A DNA stretch of 64,000 nt from a virus: positions 62,001-126,000 of IMG/VR virus record IMGVR_UViG_3300026484_000087. One strand, given 5' to 3'. Shown here in pieces: positions 51,899 through 61,755 of this stretch (positions are counted from its first letter, which is position 1; every line of letters starts with the position of its first letter). Made by a program: the position numbers and the translations under genes. The notes under the pieces are model-generated. The model had not been told where the DNA came from. It searched no databases and saw only the letters and a list, made by a program, of their open reading frames with translations.

Positions 51899-54031
51899 AT
51901 GATTTTATTTTTAGAAGATTGGCAAAAGTATCCTACTACCATTGTAGATACTAAGACCACAAATAAATCATTTGTTAGATTGGCAGGCTTATATAAATCT
52001 ATGAATGTAGTAAATCATAGTTTTATCTTAGCACTACACGACCCAGAATTACAAGGTGTAGATCCCTATGATCCCAACATCTCTCAGGAGATGATAGGGA
52101 GAATAGTTGTCGAATGTAAAATAAATCCATGGTATTTCTTTAGAGAGATAGCCAGGGCTCCATCTGCTTCAGGTATTAACCCAGTTAGATTTAAAGCTAA
52201 TAGAGGTAACATAGCATTGTTTTGGTTATTCTTTAACCATATAACAAGTATGCTTATACAACCAAGACAAACAGGTAAATCTTTTTCTACTGGTATATTA
52301 TATAGGTATCTCTTAAGTATTGCATGTAACAATACTAAAATGAACCTACTTACAAAGGATAATAAGCTTAGAGTCTCAACTATTGAGGTTATTAAGTCTA
52401 TTGAGAAAGAGCTACCATTTTATTTATTCTTAACTGGTAAAAAGGATACAAATAATAGTGAAGAGATTACTGTTAATGCATTAGGTAATAAGTTATCTTC
52501 TCACTTAGCACAGATCTCACCAAAAGCTGCTAGAAATATTGGTAGGGGTTTAACATCTCCAATATTCCATATAGATGAAATTGCATATCTTTATAACATT
52601 GAAATAACATTACCTGCCGCACTTGCATCTGGTGGTGCTGCTAGAGATATTGCTGCTAATAGTGGTAGTCCTTATGGTACAGTATATACTACAACTGCTG
52701 GTAGACTTGATACTGATTCTGGTAGATATGCACATAAACTATTACAGAACTCAGCACCATGGACTGAGAAGTTCTTTGATGCTGCAAATGAAGATATCTT
52801 AGTAGATATGGTTAGAATGAATTCATCTACTGGTAATAAAACAGTTATACTTGAATTTAATCATAGACAGTTAGGTTATACAGATGAATGGTTAAGAGGT
52901 AAGATGGAAGATGCTGAATCTAGTGGTATAGATGCTGAAACTGATTTCTTAAATATTTGGGCATCTGGTACTGATACTAGTCCTATATCTAAGGATCTGT
53001 TAAAAATACTTAAAGAATCATTGGTTCCAGATTACTATAGCGATATATCTAACCATGGTTACATTACCAGATGGTATGTTACAGAAGAGAAACTTAAACA
53101 TATTAAAGAAAACGTTCATATTATTTTATCATTGGATACTTCTGATGCAGTTGGTAAAGATGATATAGCTCTTACAGCAAGAGATATTCGTACTGGTAAA
53201 GTATTAGCAGTTGGTAATTTTAACGAAACCAATCTTATCACTTTTTCAGAATGGTTAGTTACTTGGTTTACAGACTTCAAAAAGATACTTTGTATTATCG
53301 AGCGTAGATCATCTGGTGTAGCTATTATAGATTACTTACTTAAGTTGTTACCTACTGCTGGAATAAATCCATTTAAGGTTTTATTTAATTGGGTAGTAGA
53401 AGAAAAAGAAGATTATCCAGATAGATTTAAAAATATAGAAGATCCTAGAAGAGGATTTGATCAAACTATACTCGCTAAATATCGTAAGTTTTTTGGATTT
53501 GCTACATCTGGTGGGGGTAAAACATCTAGGGATGGACTATATGGTTCTACGTTATTATCTGCTGTTAAGTATACTGGTGCTGGTGTTAGAGACAAGATGC
53601 TTATAAATCAATTGTCAGGTTTAACTACTAGAAACGGTAGAATAGATCATGCTGTTGGAGGTAAGGATGACCTTTGTATCTCATGGATGCTTAGTTATTG
53701 GTGGCTAATAAATGGTAAGAATACTCAATTCTACGGAATAGATCCTAGAATCATATTATCTTCTGTTGTTAGTACGGCTATAACCACAAGTAATGGTAAG
53801 ACAATTAGTGTTGAAAAGAAACAAGAACAAGAAGAGATAAAGTTAATGATAGATAAGTTAATGGACTTTCTTAAGATAGAGGTTAACGATTTAAAAGCTG
53901 TTTTAATAAATAATAAAATAAAACAACTTAGTAAAGAATTGGATCCTTCAGTTCTACAATCATTTAACATCTCTGGTATGTTGCAAGAGATAAACGATAA
54001 TAGAAAATTTAAAAGAAAGATGGCTAGATAA
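51899..54031 (+). CDS. terL: Terminase large subunit
   Basis: A 710-residue TerL. Walker A is QPRQTGKS (121-128), Walker B is FHIDEIAYL (about 223-231), and the RNase H-like nuclease begins with LSLDTSDAVGKDDIAL (about 406-421) with the later acidic residues in LCIIERRSSG and GKDDL. TerL cuts concatemeric DNA and pumps it into the prohead. Length agrees with jumbo-phage terminases. The gene starts right after TAATC of the upstream gene, with no strong ribosome site. Confidence 0.93.
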   Translation: MILFLEDWQKYPTTIVDTKTTNKSFVRLAGLYKSMNVVNHSFILALHDPELQGVDPYDPNISQEMIGRIVVECKINPWYFFREIARAPSASGINPVRFKANRGNIALFWLFFNHITSMLIQPRQTGKSFSTGILYRYLLSIACNNTKMNLLTKDNKLRVSTIEVIKSIEKELPFYLFLTGKKDTNNSEEITVNALGNKLSSHLAQISPKAARNIGRGLTSPIFHIDEIAYLYNIEITLPAALASGGAARDIAANSGSPYGTVYTTTAGRLDTDSGRYAHKLLQNSAPWTEKFFDAANEDILVDMVRMNSSTGNKTVILEFNHRQLGYTDEWLRGKMEDAESSGIDAETDFLNIWASGTDTSPISKDLLKILKESLVPDYYSDISNHGYITRWYVTEEKLKHIKENVHIILSLDTSDAVGKDDIALTARDIRTGKVLAVGNFNETNLITFSEWLVTWFTDFKKILCIIERRSSGVAIIDYLLKLLPTAGINPFKVLFNWVVEEKEDYPDRFKNIEDPRRGFDQTILAKYRKFFGFATSGGGKTSRDGLYGSTLLSAVKYTGAGVRDKMLINQLSGLTTRNGRIDHAVGGKDDLCISWMLSYWWLINGKNTQFYGIDPRIILSSVVSTAITTSNGKTISVEKKQEQEEIKLMIDKLMDFLKIEVNDLKAVLINNKIKQLSKELDPSVLQSFNISGMLQEINDNRKFKRKMAR

Positions 54032-54060
54032 GATACAAGAGGAAACCCTCTTGTATCTTA
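54029..54060. terminator. Bidirectional terminator
   Basis: 14-bp perfect stem (TAAGATACAAGAGG / CCTCTTGTATCTTA) with loop AAAC, overlapping the terminase stop and the end of the converging gene at 54058. Confidence 0.75.
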
Positions 54061-55005
54061 CACTGACATTGTTTGGTCTGAAATAATAAGTTCTACTGTT
54101 TTACTAAAGTTATCTAAACCTATAGCTCTTTTATTAGAGTTCAATATGTTAGCAAGTTTACTATGTTTAAAACTTTTATTGTTAGCAGATACATAAAGTA
54201 AAGCTATTAAAGTTGGAATATGATCGAAAGTCATTGCTATGTTCTCTCCAGCATTCACCCCGTTCCATGTATTACCCAATATAGTATAAAGTAATGTTGT
54301 ATTTATGTTAGCTAATAACGGACTATCTATTCCTTTTTGAATATTTTCCACAAAATCAACTGCATCCATTGGACTATGATTTATATTAGAACATACATCT
54401 TTAATATATTTTATGTTATTCCTAACAGATCTAACGGTTTTACTTATTTTAAAATAAACATTCTCTATATCAGAAGATGTTAGTTCACCATCTATCATGT
54501 TTGAATAAAGATAATATGCAGAAAGTATTTCCATTTTAATAGTATCTTCGATACCTAGGCTTAGAACACTTTTAAAAGAAGTACTTATCCAGATACTAAA
54601 AGCTGTAGTTATTGGTAAACTAATACTGCTAAGTAAGTCTTCGTCTAATAACATCATAAATAAAGTTTTAGTTATGATAAAATCAAAACCGGGTTTATTA
54701 CTAACAACATGTTTAAGATCTGTAAAATCGGCATTTTTAATTTTAACATATTGTCTAACATCTACAAAGATCTTCTTATTGCCTCTAAAATCCTTTATAT
54801 ATAATGGATGATTCCATACTGGAAGCTCTACTTCTTCATGGTTTTTACCGGTTATAAAAATAAGACTTACATCATCTTTGTTTATGTACTCATAGTTCAA
54901 ATTAGCACTACCTGGATTCTTAATTGTAAACTCCATTAGAGTAGTTTCTAATTTTTTTACATTAAAGTGCGACCCTATACTTGTTTCATATGGATTTAAA
55001 ATCAT
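54058..55005 (-). CDS. Unknown protein, probably structural
   Basis: A 315-residue protein starting after TAGGAGAAAAG. No motif recognised. The N-terminal third is beta-like and the rest helical. Located between terminase and tail genes on the opposite strand, it may be a virion protein. Confidence 0.6.
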   Translation of the reverse strand: MILNPYETSIGSHFNVKKLETTLMEFTIKNPGSANLNYEYINKDDVSLIFITGKNHEEVELPVWNHPLYIKDFRGNKKIFVDVRQYVKIKNADFTDLKHVVSNKPGFDFIITKTLFMMLLDEDLLSSISLPITTAFSIWISTSFKSVLSLGIEDTIKMEILSAYYLYSNMIDGELTSSDIENVYFKISKTVRSVRNNIKYIKDVCSNINHSPMDAVDFVENIQKGIDSPLLANINTTLLYTILGNTWNGVNAGENIAMTFDHIPTLIALLYVSANNKSFKHSKLANILNSNKRAIGLDNFSKTVELIISDQTMSV

Positions 55006-55057
55006 CTTTTCTCCTATTTTATTTTCATTTCATTGAATACTAAATAAGGAAAATGGT

Positions 55058-55402
55058 ATGGCCAAATTTACAATAGATAAAGTTTTACACTTTGGAGTTT
55101 CTGATTTACATGACGCTACTGATTGGCAAGTTGCTTTAGATGAAGATTTTAATGTCATTATTGATGAGAGTATTGGAGATAAAGTTAACTTATTGTTATG
55201 GCATACACCATTACCGAAGATAGGAGGTAAGGGTTATTATTCTGATCAAGATATAATATATGCTAGAGCAAGAATATGGCATGGTGATGTTCCAAGTAAT
55301 TGGATCGTTTTAAATGACAATCAAAACTTTCAAGTAGTTAAGATTACACAAGAGTATATGGAGTCATATCTTACTGACTCTGATAAGATAGATATGCAAT
55401 AA
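55058..55402 (+). CDS. Fn3-like tail-associated protein, single module
   Basis: A 114-residue protein starting after AAGGAAAATGGT. It is one copy of a module shared with the next two genes: DLHDATDWQVALDEDFNVII followed by a YARARIWHGD strand pair. The pattern (W-Q-x-A-x-D-x-x-F ... Y-x-R-x-R) is that of fibronectin type III-like repeats in tail fibre and tip proteins. Probably displayed on the tail. Confidence 0.6.
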   Translation: MAKFTIDKVLHFGVSDLHDATDWQVALDEDFNVIIDESIGDKVNLLLWHTPLPKIGGKGYYSDQDIIYARARIWHGDVPSNWIVLNDNQNFQVVKITQEYMESYLTDSDKIDMQ

Positions 55403-55418
55403 GAAAGGAAATAAAAAA

Positions 55419-56036
55419 ATGATTAATGTAAGTATTGATAAGCCAATCATACCTGATGATGCTGGCTTCGAACATAAATCTACTAGTTGGCAAATAGCTA
55501 CAACAAAAGATTTTGAAAACGATATAATGGTAGAGTCTCTTAATGATGAGGAAAACCTTTTAGAATATCATGTTCTAAATAAAATTGAAGAAGATCAAGT
55601 AGTTTTTGCTAGAGTAAAAATTCATTTTGATAATGATACAGAAACTGAATGGAGTAGACCAATTACTCTTTCTGAATATCAAAAAGGTTTTAAATTAAGT
55701 AACACTATTGTTGTAACTCCTGAGTTATTTATAGACGATTCAATCGTTGATGTTCGATTAGAGGAATTAGAAGTTAGAACTAATGAGTTTAGTCTTTACG
55801 CTGGTGTTGGTAAACATATGGCTACATCATGGACAATTGAAACTGCTACTGGTACAAAAGTATGGGAGAGATTAGAAGATAAAGATAACCTTACTTCTAT
55901 TAGAATACCTGAGAATACTCTACAGGACAATAAGTTCTATGTTATTAAAGCTAGACATATTAGCGATACTAACACATCTAGTAATCCTGGTAAAATAACT
56001 ATAAGTACTGGTTTAAAAGACTTAAATAGAATTTAA
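55419..56036 (+). CDS. Fn3-like tail-associated protein, two modules
   Basis: A 205-residue protein. Residues about 10-95 contain AGFEHKSTSWQIATTKDFEN and VFARVKIHFDNDTETEWSRP; residues about 110-200 are a second related module (KHMATSWTIETATGTKVWER). It is a longer paralogue of the preceding protein. Start after AAGAAAGGAAATAAAAAA. A tail fibre or tail-tip adhesin role is likely. Confidence 0.6.
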   Translation: MINVSIDKPIIPDDAGFEHKSTSWQIATTKDFENDIMVESLNDEENLLEYHVLNKIEEDQVVFARVKIHFDNDTETEWSRPITLSEYQKGFKLSNTIVVTPELFIDDSIVDVRLEELEVRTNEFSLYAGVGKHMATSWTIETATGTKVWERLEDKDNLTSIRIPENTLQDNKFYVIKARHISDTNTSSNPGKITISTGLKDLNRI

Positions 56037-56051
56037 TAATAGGAGTATAAG

Positions 56052-57827
56052 ATGTTAACATTAAGAATGGCTAAATGGCCAGATGATACTGGTTTAGTGC
56101 ATGAATCTACTACATGGCAGATTGCTACAGATGCACAATTTGAAAACATTATGGATGAAACAGAAAAGGATGAGACATTCCTTGATATTTGGTATAGCAA
56201 TGTTGTTGTTCCTAAGAACGAGGTATATTGGGGTAGATCTAAGAGACATTTCGATAATGGTACTGAAACTGACTGGATTAGCCCAGTTAAATTATTGCCA
56301 GCTGAAGCAGGTGATAATGTAGATATAAAACCAGAGGTTGTTGTAGAGACTCCTTATGCTTTTATAGATAAAGAAGAAGTTCTAGATAAAAATCAAGAAC
56401 AAATTACTTTGAAATCTGGTGCATTTAGATGTAAGCACGATGGTCATCTTGCTACTAACTGGATTTTAAGAGATGGTGCCGGTAGAGCAGTATATATTAA
56501 AATGTATGATAAGATAAATAAGAATGAGTTAATTCTTAGTAAAGCTGAGGTTGATATCGAAAATGTTAACAATCTTATCTTAGAAGTATCGCATGTAACT
56601 GCAAATAATTATGAGTCTGCATTTGGTAGACATAAAATCAATCTTAATAAGTATAAGTTTGAAGTATTAAGTAATACTCATTCAGTATCTCCTATTAAAG
56701 ATTATAAATTTGAATTTAAAGTTCTTAGAGGTGTTTTTGAAGAATATCCATTGGATAGAATTAAAGTTAGAGATACTGACAATAAAGTTGTTTATGAAAA
56801 AGAACTTAAAGATGAGAATTTTATTGTTATTGATAGAGAAATTCTCAAAGAGAACTCTACATATTTCGTGGACTTTTATCAAAAAGATATTGTTGGCGAA
56901 GTTAGAACTATCGTATTCAGCACAGTTGATAATAAAGGTACTTATGTAATTGATCCAGAGTATATTTATAAAGAGACTATTGAAGATAGCGGTATGACTG
57001 CATCTAACATTAGACAATGTAGTTCTGAGCAATTACTAGATAATGGTATTCCTTTAGCTATAGAAAATGATGGTACAATTAAATTGTTTAATTTTGATAG
57101 ACGTTTAAATACGTTTACAATTTCAGACTTACCTGTGTCATTCCTTAAAAAATCTACAAATGATCATGAGCATCTTACTATAAGACTTCTTGACGTTGAT
57201 AGAATTATTGTTGATAGACCAACTGGTGAAGATAATGCACCAGAGTTTACTGTATTTGATTATGAACATCAAGTACTTAAAGGTATTAAAGAAAGAGCTA
57301 ACGAAACTAAGTCAACTGGATTAACTAATAATTTAGCTATTAATCTTAGTGGTAATGAATGTTTCTATTTTGCAAAAGATGATGATGTTCTTAAGTTTAG
57401 AAGACTTGATACTAAAACAATGGAGGTTACTGATTTAACGATAAGACCAGATTTACTGGATGAGGATGCTAATTTAGTTTATATAGGCGATGGTAGATTA
57501 TTATCATTTAACTCTAGTTCTAAACACCTAGTTTATACTTACGATATCAAAAATGATTTATGGAATGATGTTACACTTGTTCCTGAAAGATTTAGAGATC
57601 TTAAGATGACAAGTTTTATGAGGAAAGACGGTAGAGTAGCTTCGTTTAACACTGGAAATGGTACTAATGACGTTCTTTTATTTGATCCTTCTGATAATAC
57701 TATGGTAGGTCTTGTTAATGACCTTGATGATACTATTGATTTAGACACAACTATAAGATTGAGAAACGGTGAATTCCTTAGATTAAAATCTAACACAGAG
57801 AATTCTAAAATATACATCTATAAATAA
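56052..57827 (+). CDS. Large tail protein: Fn3-like modules plus beta-propeller-like region
   Basis: A 591-residue protein starting after TAGGAGTATAAG. The N-terminus repeats the module of the two preceding genes (GLVHESTTWQIATDAQFENI, WGRSKRHFDNGTETDW). A second module follows at about 115-190. The last 250 residues contain blades such as IGDGRLLSFNSSSKHLVYTY and GRVASFNTGNGTNDVLLFDP, which resemble kelch/beta-propeller repeats. This is a candidate receptor-binding or tail-tip protein. No chaperone signature is visible. Confidence 0.6.
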   Translation: MLTLRMAKWPDDTGLVHESTTWQIATDAQFENIMDETEKDETFLDIWYSNVVVPKNEVYWGRSKRHFDNGTETDWISPVKLLPAEAGDNVDIKPEVVVETPYAFIDKEEVLDKNQEQITLKSGAFRCKHDGHLATNWILRDGAGRAVYIKMYDKINKNELILSKAEVDIENVNNLILEVSHVTANNYESAFGRHKINLNKYKFEVLSNTHSVSPIKDYKFEFKVLRGVFEEYPLDRIKVRDTDNKVVYEKELKDENFIVIDREILKENSTYFVDFYQKDIVGEVRTIVFSTVDNKGTYVIDPEYIYKETIEDSGMTASNIRQCSSEQLLDNGIPLAIENDGTIKLFNFDRRLNTFTISDLPVSFLKKSTNDHEHLTIRLLDVDRIIVDRPTGEDNAPEFTVFDYEHQVLKGIKERANETKSTGLTNNLAINLSGNECFYFAKDDDVLKFRRLDTKTMEVTDLTIRPDLLDEDANLVYIGDGRLLSFNSSSKHLVYTYDIKNDLWNDVTLVPERFRDLKMTSFMRKDGRVASFNTGNGTNDVLLFDPSDNTMVGLVNDLDDTIDLDTTIRLRNGEFLRLKSNTENSKIYIYK

Positions 57828-57836
57828 TAGATGTAT
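57812..57836 (+). terminator. Hairpin at the end of the large tail gene
   Basis: ATACATCTAT-AAATA-ATAGATGTAT overlaps the stop codon of the gene ending at 57827. A second stem (TGGATTAA-TTTTT-TTAATCCA, 57845-57865) follows before the sheath gene. They may reduce or adjust transcription into the sheath gene. Confidence 0.5.
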
Positions 57837-57903
57837 TAAAAAAGTGGATTAATTTTTTTAATCCATTAATTTGAAATATTTAAAAATACAAAAAGGAAAA
57901 ATT

Positions 57904-60042
57904 ATGAATATTCTTAATGCGAGTCCACAAGCAATACTATTGGGTACTGATGATAAATCAGCTGTTATTGTAACACCTGAAAGAGATCCTATTCCACAGC
58001 ATTTGCCTAAGTTCTTTTTATTTGCTCAAAAAGGTCAAACTGTTCCATCATTAGTAGGTGGTGCTAAAATGTTAGCTACGTATGGAGCTACATCATTTGA
58101 CAAGTTAAGTAAATATTATAATCATGCAACATTATTTGCAACTTCTATTGCTGGTGAAGCAAACACATTAATGGTTCAAAGAGTTGTTCCTGATGATGCA
58201 AATCCAGAATCTAACTTTACATTATATGTAGATATTTTAGAAGATGATGTTCCTAACTATTTAAGAAATAGCGATGGTAGTTTAGTTCCAGATGGTTCTG
58301 GTGGGTACGAAGTTGATAGTGATAAAGAGACTATCAGAGGACATAGAATCAAATACATTAAGGCTTATAGTCCAGAAGGTTTGACATTAGGTACATCTGT
58401 TTCTACTGAAGGTACTATGGAAGATGCTGATGGTAATAAATCAACTATGATTCCTGTTCTTGATTTTAAAGCTAAATATCAAGGTGAGTACTACAATAAT
58501 GTTGGTATCGCTATTGAAAGTCTTTTACAGTCTAAAATCCCTGGTACGATCATTACTAAAGAGAAGGTTTTACCATACAAACTTAAACTTGTTACTAGAC
58601 CTAGTAAAAAAGAATCTTTTGTTACACAAAAATCTTTATATGGTGAAGAAAGTGTAATGTTCTCTCTTAAACAAAATGCTATCAATCCTACAACTGAAGC
58701 TGGTTTTGATTTAGATGCAGTATTTCCAGAACAATGGTCTAATGAAACTGATCCTGCAATGCCACTTAAATATAGTGATTATGAGAATGTTCATGTTTAC
58801 TATAGTAATGTAGAGAAAATTCTTGGTACTATTATGGAGCTTGAAAAAGAGTACGTTAGTTCTGAAATTAAAACATGGCATGATGGTATGGATGCAAGCA
58901 CATTGTCTTGGTTTGATTTTACTACAGATGTAAAAGAAGACTTACAAGAAGATGAGTTACATTTAATTGGTCTATTTAACTGTAAATCTAGTAAGCTTGT
59001 TAGATACTTTACTATGGTACATGATGATGCAGAAGTTGAATCAAGTGATGTTATGAGAGAAATTCAAGTTTCTTCTACTACTCCTATCTTCTTAGAAGGT
59101 GGTTCTGATGGTACTTTAAGTAATGAAATGTATGAAACATTAGTTGTTAGAGAAATGCAAAAATACTTGGATCCAGATTCTGAAGTTATGGATATGGCAG
59201 TTAATGTTGAATCTATTATGTATGATTCAGGTTTTACTTTAGCCACTAAAAAAGAGTTATGTAACTTTATTGCTTTAAGAAAAGATACTATGGTTATGCT
59301 TTCTACGCATGATGCAAGTCTTGGTGAAAAATTCTTACCGTTATCTGATGAAAGAGCTATTGCAGTAAATCTTAAAACAAGATTAAAACTTACTCCTGAG
59401 TCTGATTACTTTGGTACTAAAGTTATGCGTGGTGTTGTTGTTTCTGGTACAGGTCTTCTTACTGATGGTTCTATTAAAACTAGAGTTCCACAACTATTAG
59501 AGATTGCTACTAAATCTGCTGCATATATGGGTGCTGGTTCTGGTGAATGGAAACATGTTAATATGTTTGATAGAGCTCCAGGTAATATTATCAGTAATCA
59601 AAAAGATTTACAACCTGCGTTTATTCCTGCTGGTGTTAAACCTGCATTATGGAATGCTGGTATGGTATGGTCACAACCTTTTGATAGAAGACAATACTTC
59701 TTCCCTGCTATTCAAACAGTATATGAAAATGATACTTCTGTACTTAACTCTTACTTTACTGTAATGGCTATCTGTACATTGAATAAAATTGCAGCTGAGG
59801 CTTGGAGAAACTTTACTGGTGAGTCAGACTTATCTTCTGCACAATTAGCAGATGCTGTTGTAGCATTCGTTAACGATAGAATTGCTAATAAATTTGATGG
59901 CAGATTTGTTATTCATCCAGAAGTACAATTTACTACTGCTGATAAACAAAGAGGTTACTCTTGGAGTCTTGTTACTAAAATCTATGCACACAACATGAAA
60001 ACTGTAATGGTTAGTAGAGTTGAAGCTTATAGATTAGGTTAA
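57904..60042 (+). CDS. Tail sheath protein
   Basis: A 712-residue protein. The start at 57904 (AAAAAGGAAAAATT ATG) is preferred over an in-frame one at 57871. N-terminal NASPQAILLGTDDKSAVIVT, a middle with many acidic and tyrosine residues, and a C-terminal domain with PAGVKPALWNAGMVWSQPFD then INDR-like VNDRIANKFDGRFVIHPEVQ are typical of phage contractile sheaths, in which the C-terminal part forms the conserved sheath fold. Length fits jumbo myoviruses. It shows strong, biased codon usage and is followed by the probable tube gene. Confidence 0.85.
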   Translation: MNILNASPQAILLGTDDKSAVIVTPERDPIPQHLPKFFLFAQKGQTVPSLVGGAKMLATYGATSFDKLSKYYNHATLFATSIAGEANTLMVQRVVPDDANPESNFTLYVDILEDDVPNYLRNSDGSLVPDGSGGYEVDSDKETIRGHRIKYIKAYSPEGLTLGTSVSTEGTMEDADGNKSTMIPVLDFKAKYQGEYYNNVGIAIESLLQSKIPGTIITKEKVLPYKLKLVTRPSKKESFVTQKSLYGEESVMFSLKQNAINPTTEAGFDLDAVFPEQWSNETDPAMPLKYSDYENVHVYYSNVEKILGTIMELEKEYVSSEIKTWHDGMDASTLSWFDFTTDVKEDLQEDELHLIGLFNCKSSKLVRYFTMVHDDAEVESSDVMREIQVSSTTPIFLEGGSDGTLSNEMYETLVVREMQKYLDPDSEVMDMAVNVESIMYDSGFTLATKKELCNFIALRKDTMVMLSTHDASLGEKFLPLSDERAIAVNLKTRLKLTPESDYFGTKVMRGVVVSGTGLLTDGSIKTRVPQLLEIATKSAAYMGAGSGEWKHVNMFDRAPGNIISNQKDLQPAFIPAGVKPALWNAGMVWSQPFDRRQYFFPAIQTVYENDTSVLNSYFTVMAICTLNKIAAEAWRNFTGESDLSSAQLADAVVAFVNDRIANKFDGRFVIHPEVQFTTADKQRGYSWSLVTKIYAHNMKTVMVSRVEAYRLG

Positions 60043-60051
60043 ACAATAACT

Positions 60052-60073
60052 ATCTACGGGACACTCCGTAGAT
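60052..60073 (+). terminator. Stem-loop between sheath and tube genes
   Basis: ATCTACGG-GACACT-CCGTAGAT, an 8-bp stem. No T-tract follows, so it is more likely a processing or attenuation signal that sets sheath-to-tube ratio. Confidence 0.45.
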
Positions 60074-60114
60074 AAACCAAATTAAATCTAAATAAATAAA
60101 AAAAGGAAGATATT

Positions 60115-61104
60115 ATGGCTGAACCAATTCACGCTACTACTGCGACTAAAAGTAAAACTTTTTCTACTCCTCTTGAGAGAGTTAAAGAGGCTTTAACTGC
60201 TGGTACTTATAATAGAAACAATGAAAAAATGTTGAATGTTGACTTCGGTGGACAATTCGGATGGTCTCCTAGATTGGGATATATCGATGGTGGTAAAAAC
60301 TATAGCGAATGGATTTCTAATCATAAATACATTTCTAAAAATGTAATTGCTGTTGTTTTACAAACTCCAAGATTCTTTGACTTTATGCCTGATCCACAAA
60401 AATGGATTACTACTTTTAAATCACTTATTGAGTTACATTCAAAAAGCATTGAAGGTCTTACTTCAGGATTAACTGTAGAGTATTCTGAGCATGCTGTTGG
60501 TGGTGCTGGTGAGATGCAAGAAGAGGTAACTAATGTTACTAGAGCTAGATCTACTATTACTCATACATTTGAGGAAAAAGCTGGTAAACCAATTAACAGA
60601 TTCTTAACTGATTGGATTAGATATGGTCTTATGGATCCTGATACTAAACATGCACTTATTGGTACAATGGCTAACTGGAAAGATGAACTTTATACTCCAG
60701 AGTATTATACTGCTACTATTCTATATATGGAAACAGATATTACAAATAGACATATTGTTGAAGCATGGTTATGTACAAACATGGCTCCTAAATCAAATGG
60801 TGAAGTAGTTGGTAAAAGAGATTTATCTGCTGGTGGTGAAGCTAAAGAGATGGCTATTGAGTTTACATCTATTACAATGTATAACGAGCCAGTTAGAAGA
60901 TTGGCACAAAACTTACTTGATGAAATGACAACTATTAAAGTTGATCCACATCAATTACCAATGTTTGTTAGCGAAACAACTGCTGATGCAAAAGATAAAC
61001 ACTTACAACCTTCAGATGCACCTATTGGATATGACAATACGCATTCTAAAGCTGAGAACGAAGCTGCTACTAGTGCAGTTAAAAACAATACACATACAAA
61101 CTAG
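60115..61104 (+). CDS. Probable tail tube protein
   Basis: A 329-residue protein starting after AAAAAAAGGAAGATATT. Directly downstream of the sheath, it has the composition of a tube subunit: beta-rich core, GLTVEYSEHAVGGAGEMQEE, and a flexible alanine/lysine/asparagine-rich C-terminus. The order sheath then tube is a strong contextual argument. It could also be another virion protein. Confidence 0.6.
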   Translation: MAEPIHATTATKSKTFSTPLERVKEALTAGTYNRNNEKMLNVDFGGQFGWSPRLGYIDGGKNYSEWISNHKYISKNVIAVVLQTPRFFDFMPDPQKWITTFKSLIELHSKSIEGLTSGLTVEYSEHAVGGAGEMQEEVTNVTRARSTITHTFEEKAGKPINRFLTDWIRYGLMDPDTKHALIGTMANWKDELYTPEYYTATILYMETDITNRHIVEAWLCTNMAPKSNGEVVGKRDLSAGGEAKEMAIEFTSITMYNEPVRRLAQNLLDEMTTIKVDPHQLPMFVSETTADAKDKHLQPSDAPIGYDNTHSKAENEAATSAVKNNTHTN

Positions 61105-61124
61105 AAAAATAAAAAAAGATAGTT

Positions 61125-61157
61125 ATATACTACATAGCATTATGCTATGTAGTATAT
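61125..61157. terminator. Bidirectional terminator
   Basis: 15-bp stem (ATATACTACATAGCA / TGCTATGTAGTATAT) with loop TTA, between converging genes at 61104 and 61161; a run of A precedes it. Confidence 0.75.
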
Positions 61158-61160
61158 GTG

Positions 61161-61586
61161 TTATTTGATGTTTTCTAACATCTCTGCTTGTAATGCTTTG
61201 ATATGCGATTTAGACGCTTTAAGCATGCTGTGTTTAACCGATAGTTGGATATCAGGTCTGCTTATAGACTTGTCTGTACCAGGAACTCTAAATGTTTTCT
61301 CTCTTGTAACTGCAGCTGTAACAGATCCTGAACCAGTTGGACCATATGGAAAGTCAATGATAACTTTATCTACTTCTTTATCTTTGTTAAAAGTATTAGT
61401 TGCAATCTTTGCTGCTTCATCAGTAGTAGCTGAGATAAACTCACCAGAGTGTTTGAATACATCTTTAAGTACTGATTTCTCAATATCTGTACCAGTGTTA
61501 AAAACCTCTTTATCAGTATAACTAACTGTAGCTACACCTTCTGCTGTATTTGTTTCATACATATCTTCATTAAACGTAATTGCCAT
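61161..61586 (-). CDS. Unknown small virion-type protein
   Basis: A 141-residue protein starting after AAGGAGTCCGCA. Beta-like strands and a glycine-rich PYGPTGSGSVTAAVTREKTF segment, with a helical C-terminus. Single gene behind the virion-type promoter P8. Likely structural by position. Confidence 0.55.
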   Translation of the reverse strand: MAITFNEDMYETNTAEGVATVSYTDKEVFNTGTDIEKSVLKDVFKHSGEFISATTDEAAKIATNTFNKDKEVDKVIIDFPYGPTGSGSVTAAVTREKTFRVPGTDKSISRPDIQLSVKHSMLKASKSHIKALQAEMLENIK

Positions 61587-61690
61587 TGCGGACTCCTTAA
61601 AATATTGTTTAAACTGGTAAACTTATTACCATCATATATACCAATAGTATATAAAAGTTAACCTAAATTATTAGGCGACTGGATCCAATC

Positions 61691-61755
61691 GACTATTGAT
61701 ACCTACCAATGTCTACTTAAATAATATATATGTGTATATAGTTTAAAACCCAATT
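61691..61755 (-). promoter_or_regulatory. Promoter-hairpin element P8 (virion-gene variant)
   Basis: Minus-strand reading is TATATATTATTTAAGTA then GACATTG-GTAGGTAT-CAAT-A-GTC, a 7-bp stem with one bulge (61691-61713), then the near-palindrome 61677-61690. The block gtctacttaaataatatata followed by tatagtttaaaaccca is shared with P9. It lies between the diverging genes at 61586 and 61785. Confidence 0.55.
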
